From: Clostridia bacterium
GTDB lineage: Bacteria; Bacillota; Clostridia; Christensenellales; CAG-138
DNA: 52,254 nt
Assembly (NCBI GenBank): GCA_017394835.1
Contig: JAFPXD010000065.1
Span: forward strand, 1-52,254
Direction: 5' to 3'
Below are positions 50,358 through 52,254 of this stretch, one piece after another; within the stretch, counting starts at the first letter, position 1, and the number at the start of each line of letters is the position of its first letter. The notes beneath the pieces are model-generated. The model was not told the origin of the DNA and did not search any database. It saw only the letters and a program-made list of their open reading frames with translations. Position numbers and translations under genes: made by a program.

Positions 50358-51983
50358 ATGAGCATTCCCAAACGCATTACCGCGCTCCTTCTGGCGGCGC
50401 TTTTCGCGCTTGCCGCCGGGTGCGCTGTGAATAAGGATAAGGCCGGCGCCGAATACGCCGTCACGGATGAGCTTTTGAAAAGCGCGGGCGCGAATAACGG
50501 CCCGGCAAGGGTATTCTATGAGATATTCGTGGGCTCCTTCGCCGATTCCGACGGCGACGGCACGGGCGATCTTCGCGGCATTATAAACAAAATGGATTAC
50601 TTGAACGACGGGGATCCCGATTCCGGCAGATCTCTCGGCGTGGAGGGGCTTTGGCTCACCCCCATATTCCGCTCATCATCGTATCATAAATACGATATTG
50701 CCGATTATTACGATATTGACAGCGCGTTCGGAACGATGGACGATCTGAAGGAGCTCATCGCCCTCTGCCACGAGCGGGGGATGTACCTCATTCTCGATCT
50801 TCCCATCAACCACACGAGCCGCATGAATTCGTGGTTCGGCAGCTTCGTTTCCGCTCACCGCAAGGACGATACGGAAGACCCTTATTACAATTTTTATTCA
50901 TGGTATGACGGCTCCGGCTCCGCTCCCGCAGGGCGGCATTTCGTGCAGATCTCGGGCACGGATCACTATTATGAATGCAATTTCTCGGACGATATGCCCG
51001 AGCTTGATTTCGACAGCCCCGCCGTGCGCGAAGCCGTCTATGAGGTCGCAAAATTCTATATTGATATGGGGATCGACGGCTTCCGCTTCGACGCGGCGAA
51101 ATACGTCTATTTCGGCGATAACAAGAGGAGCGTCGAATTCTGGCTCGAATACATGGAAAAGCTGCGCGCATTGAAGCCCGATATCTACTGCGTGGGCGAG
51201 GTTTGGGACGGCGAAGGCGTCATAGATCAGTACACGGCGGCCTTCGACTGCTTCGATTTCACCGTTTCGCAATCCGGCGGGCTCATTGCGGCGGCGGCGC
51301 AGAAGGGCGACGCCAACCAATACTGCTCCTACGTCGAGGGCTATCTGAATAAGATCGGCGGCATCCGCCGCGGCGCGCTCTATACCCCGTTCATTGCCAA
51401 TCACGATACCGACCGCGCGGCGGGGTATCTTACGGTCGCCTCCAATACGATAAAGATGGGCGCCAACCTCTACATTCTGGGCCCCGGCACGCCTTTCATC
51501 TATTACGGCGAGGAGCTCGGCATGCGCGGCTCGAGGGGCGGCTCCAATACGGACGCGAACCGCAGGCTCGCAATGCCCTGGGGCGATGAAAGGACCCCGC
51601 ACGATCCCGTCGGCGCAAGCTATTCGGATGAGCTCAGACTCGATAAGACCGCCGCGGATGAGCTCGGCGATCCCGACAGCCTCTATACGTATTATAAGCG
51701 CCTCATAATGGCAAGAAGGGCCAACCCGGAGATAGCCTCGGGCGAATACACGGCGCTGCGTTTGAAGGATACCAAGACGGGCGGCTTCATAGCGACTCTT
51801 GAAGGAAGGAGCGTTATGGTGCTCCACAACCCCTCCGCGGGCTCGCAGACCGTCGACCTTTCCGCCCTTACGGATATGAAGATAGGGGAGCTGCGCGGCG
51901 TATTCGGAGCGGAGGAAGCCTCCCTCGAAGGGAACACTCTCAAGCTGGGCGGGCAGACCTCCGTAATAATCGGTCTGGGCTGA
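50358..51983 (+). CDS. GH13 alpha-amylase-family lipoprotein
   Basis: The 541-residue protein has a lipoprotein signal ending ALAAGC and a GH13 (beta/alpha)8 barrel. The four conserved regions are present: DLPINHTS (I), GFRFDAAKY with the nucleophile Asp (II), CVGEVWDG with the acid Glu (III) and FIANHDTDR (IV). A short C-terminal beta domain contains VMVLHNPSAGSQTVDLS. The N-terminal FYEIFVGSFADSDGDGTGDL is typical of oligo-1,6-glucosidase/neopullulanase-like and cell-bound amylases. It probably trims alpha-glucans at the cell surface. The start follows GGAGG by seven bases; a longer open frame upstream overlaps the divergent promoter and is rejected. Confidence 0.95.
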   Translation: MSIPKRITALLLAALFALAAGCAVNKDKAGAEYAVTDELLKSAGANNGPARVFYEIFVGSFADSDGDGTGDLRGIINKMDYLNDGDPDSGRSLGVEGLWLTPIFRSSSYHKYDIADYYDIDSAFGTMDDLKELIALCHERGMYLILDLPINHTSRMNSWFGSFVSAHRKDDTEDPYYNFYSWYDGSGSAPAGRHFVQISGTDHYYECNFSDDMPELDFDSPAVREAVYEVAKFYIDMGIDGFRFDAAKYVYFGDNKRSVEFWLEYMEKLRALKPDIYCVGEVWDGEGVIDQYTAAFDCFDFTVSQSGGLIAAAAQKGDANQYCSYVEGYLNKIGGIRRGALYTPFIANHDTDRAAGYLTVASNTIKMGANLYILGPGTPFIYYGEELGMRGSRGGSNTDANRRLAMPWGDERTPHDPVGASYSDELRLDKTAADELGDPDSLYTYYKRLIMARRANPEIASGEYTALRLKDTKTGGFIATLEGRSVMVLHNPSAGSQTVDLSALTDMKIGELRGVFGAEEASLEGNTLKLGGQTSVIIGLG

Positions 51984-52021
51984 CGCATAAACAAAACCGA
52001 ACGCAAAAAAGCGCGGGAGCT

Positions 52022-52186
52022 ATGCCCGATAGTCGTAAGGCTGTTATTGCGGTAATTGCCGATAATGAAACGGGCTATGCCGCGACCAACGGGAGCCGCG
52101 CGGGTCAGCGCGCCCGCGCCGCGAGAGGCGCGGAACTGCGATCACGCAACAAATTAGGATCGCTCCTGCGAGACATATCCCCGTAA
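52022..52186 (+). other. Possible 54-codon small ORF or untranslated RNA
   Basis: After the amylase gene, bases 51984-52254 hold no recognised gene. An ATG at 52022 with GGGAG two bases upstream opens 54 codons ending at 52186, just before a terminator. The product would be Arg/Ala-rich in its second half with no known motif. Spacing to the ribosome site is short, so the region may equally be a long 3' untranslated RNA with GC-rich hairpins near 52100. Confidence 0.2.
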
Positions 52187-52194
52187 TTACAGCA

Positions 52195-52240
52195 AAAAAC
52201 TCTTTGCAGTGGCTAAAACCATTTGCAAAGAGTTTTTGTT
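52195..52240. terminator. Intrinsic terminator, likely bidirectional
   Basis: ACTCTTTGCA (52199-52208) pairs with TGCAAAGAGT (52224-52233), followed by T5GTTT on the plus strand and by T6 on the minus strand. It lies about 215 bases after the amylase stop. Confidence 0.8.
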
Positions 52241-52254
52241 TCGCAGACTAATTG

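Overview
The window looks like a chromosome segment of a GC-rich, spore-forming clostridial Firmicute, probably an uncultured gut lineage. The supporting signs are a SpoIIE-type phosphatase, the long SRP RNA with an Alu domain that is usual in Bacilli and Clostridia, a perfect CIRCE operator in front of groES-groEL, strong Shine-Dalgarno sites, and housekeeping promoters with a nearly constant 17-bp spacer. No rRNA, CRISPR array or intact prophage is present. The only clear mobile DNA is the right end of an insertion sequence at the left edge.

Layout, left to right. 1-277: end of an IS1182-like element. 334-2525: ABC-2 exporter operon plus a GNAT acetyltransferase (-). 2779-3390: plsY (+). 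3431-4087: an array of nested hairpin cassettes built on copies of the 3' end of the adjacent tRNA-Val(CAC) gene. 4196-6957: a zinc-ribbon membrane protein, then a small thioredoxin-like protein with a CcdA-like membrane partner (-). 7084-11227: YbaK/ProX deacylase, a small membrane protein, and an SGNH lipoprotein/DUF4358 lipoprotein/MBOAT set typical of surface glycan O-acetylation (+). 11409-17498: a membrane-anchored XRE regulator, the remnant of a permease gene, a frameshifted lipoprotein paralogue of the regulator's sensor domain, and an ABC-2 exporter (+). 17563-19602: groES-groEL (-). 19673-23607: a heterodimeric ABC multidrug-type exporter preceded by a leader peptide and an intrinsic terminator (+). 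23719-31437: Tim44-like membrane protein, HtrA protease, PhoB/PhoR-like two-component system, PflX-like radical SAM protein, SpoIIE. 31595-36719: SRP RNA, a second ABC-2 exporter operon and a zinc-ribbon protein (-). 36957-41109: PIG-V-like mannosyltransferase, YugP-like metallopeptidase, NlpC/P60 cell-wall hydrolase. 41349-51983: a MalEFGK-like oligosaccharide importer, a GH53 endo-galactanase with two unknown membrane proteins, and a GH13 amylase lipoprotein.

Working together, the right-hand 10 kb forms a glycan-use locus: secreted lipoprotein hydrolases cut galactan and alpha-glucan outside the cell and the ABC importer takes up the oligosaccharides. Most of the remainder concerns the cell envelope: exporters with their own sensors, envelope stress (HtrA, two-component system), O-acetylation, disulfide chemistry and wall hydrolysis.

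The least ordinary parts are (1) the tRNA-Val-linked array of about 60-nt variable hairpins between alternating constant linkers, (2) the leader-peptide attenuator in front of the heterodimeric exporter, with a palindrome wrapped exactly around the promoter -10 box, and (3) the duplicated sensor/permease locus with a one-base frameshift between the lipobox and the sensor domain. All functional statements come from reading the sequence; no database search was run.
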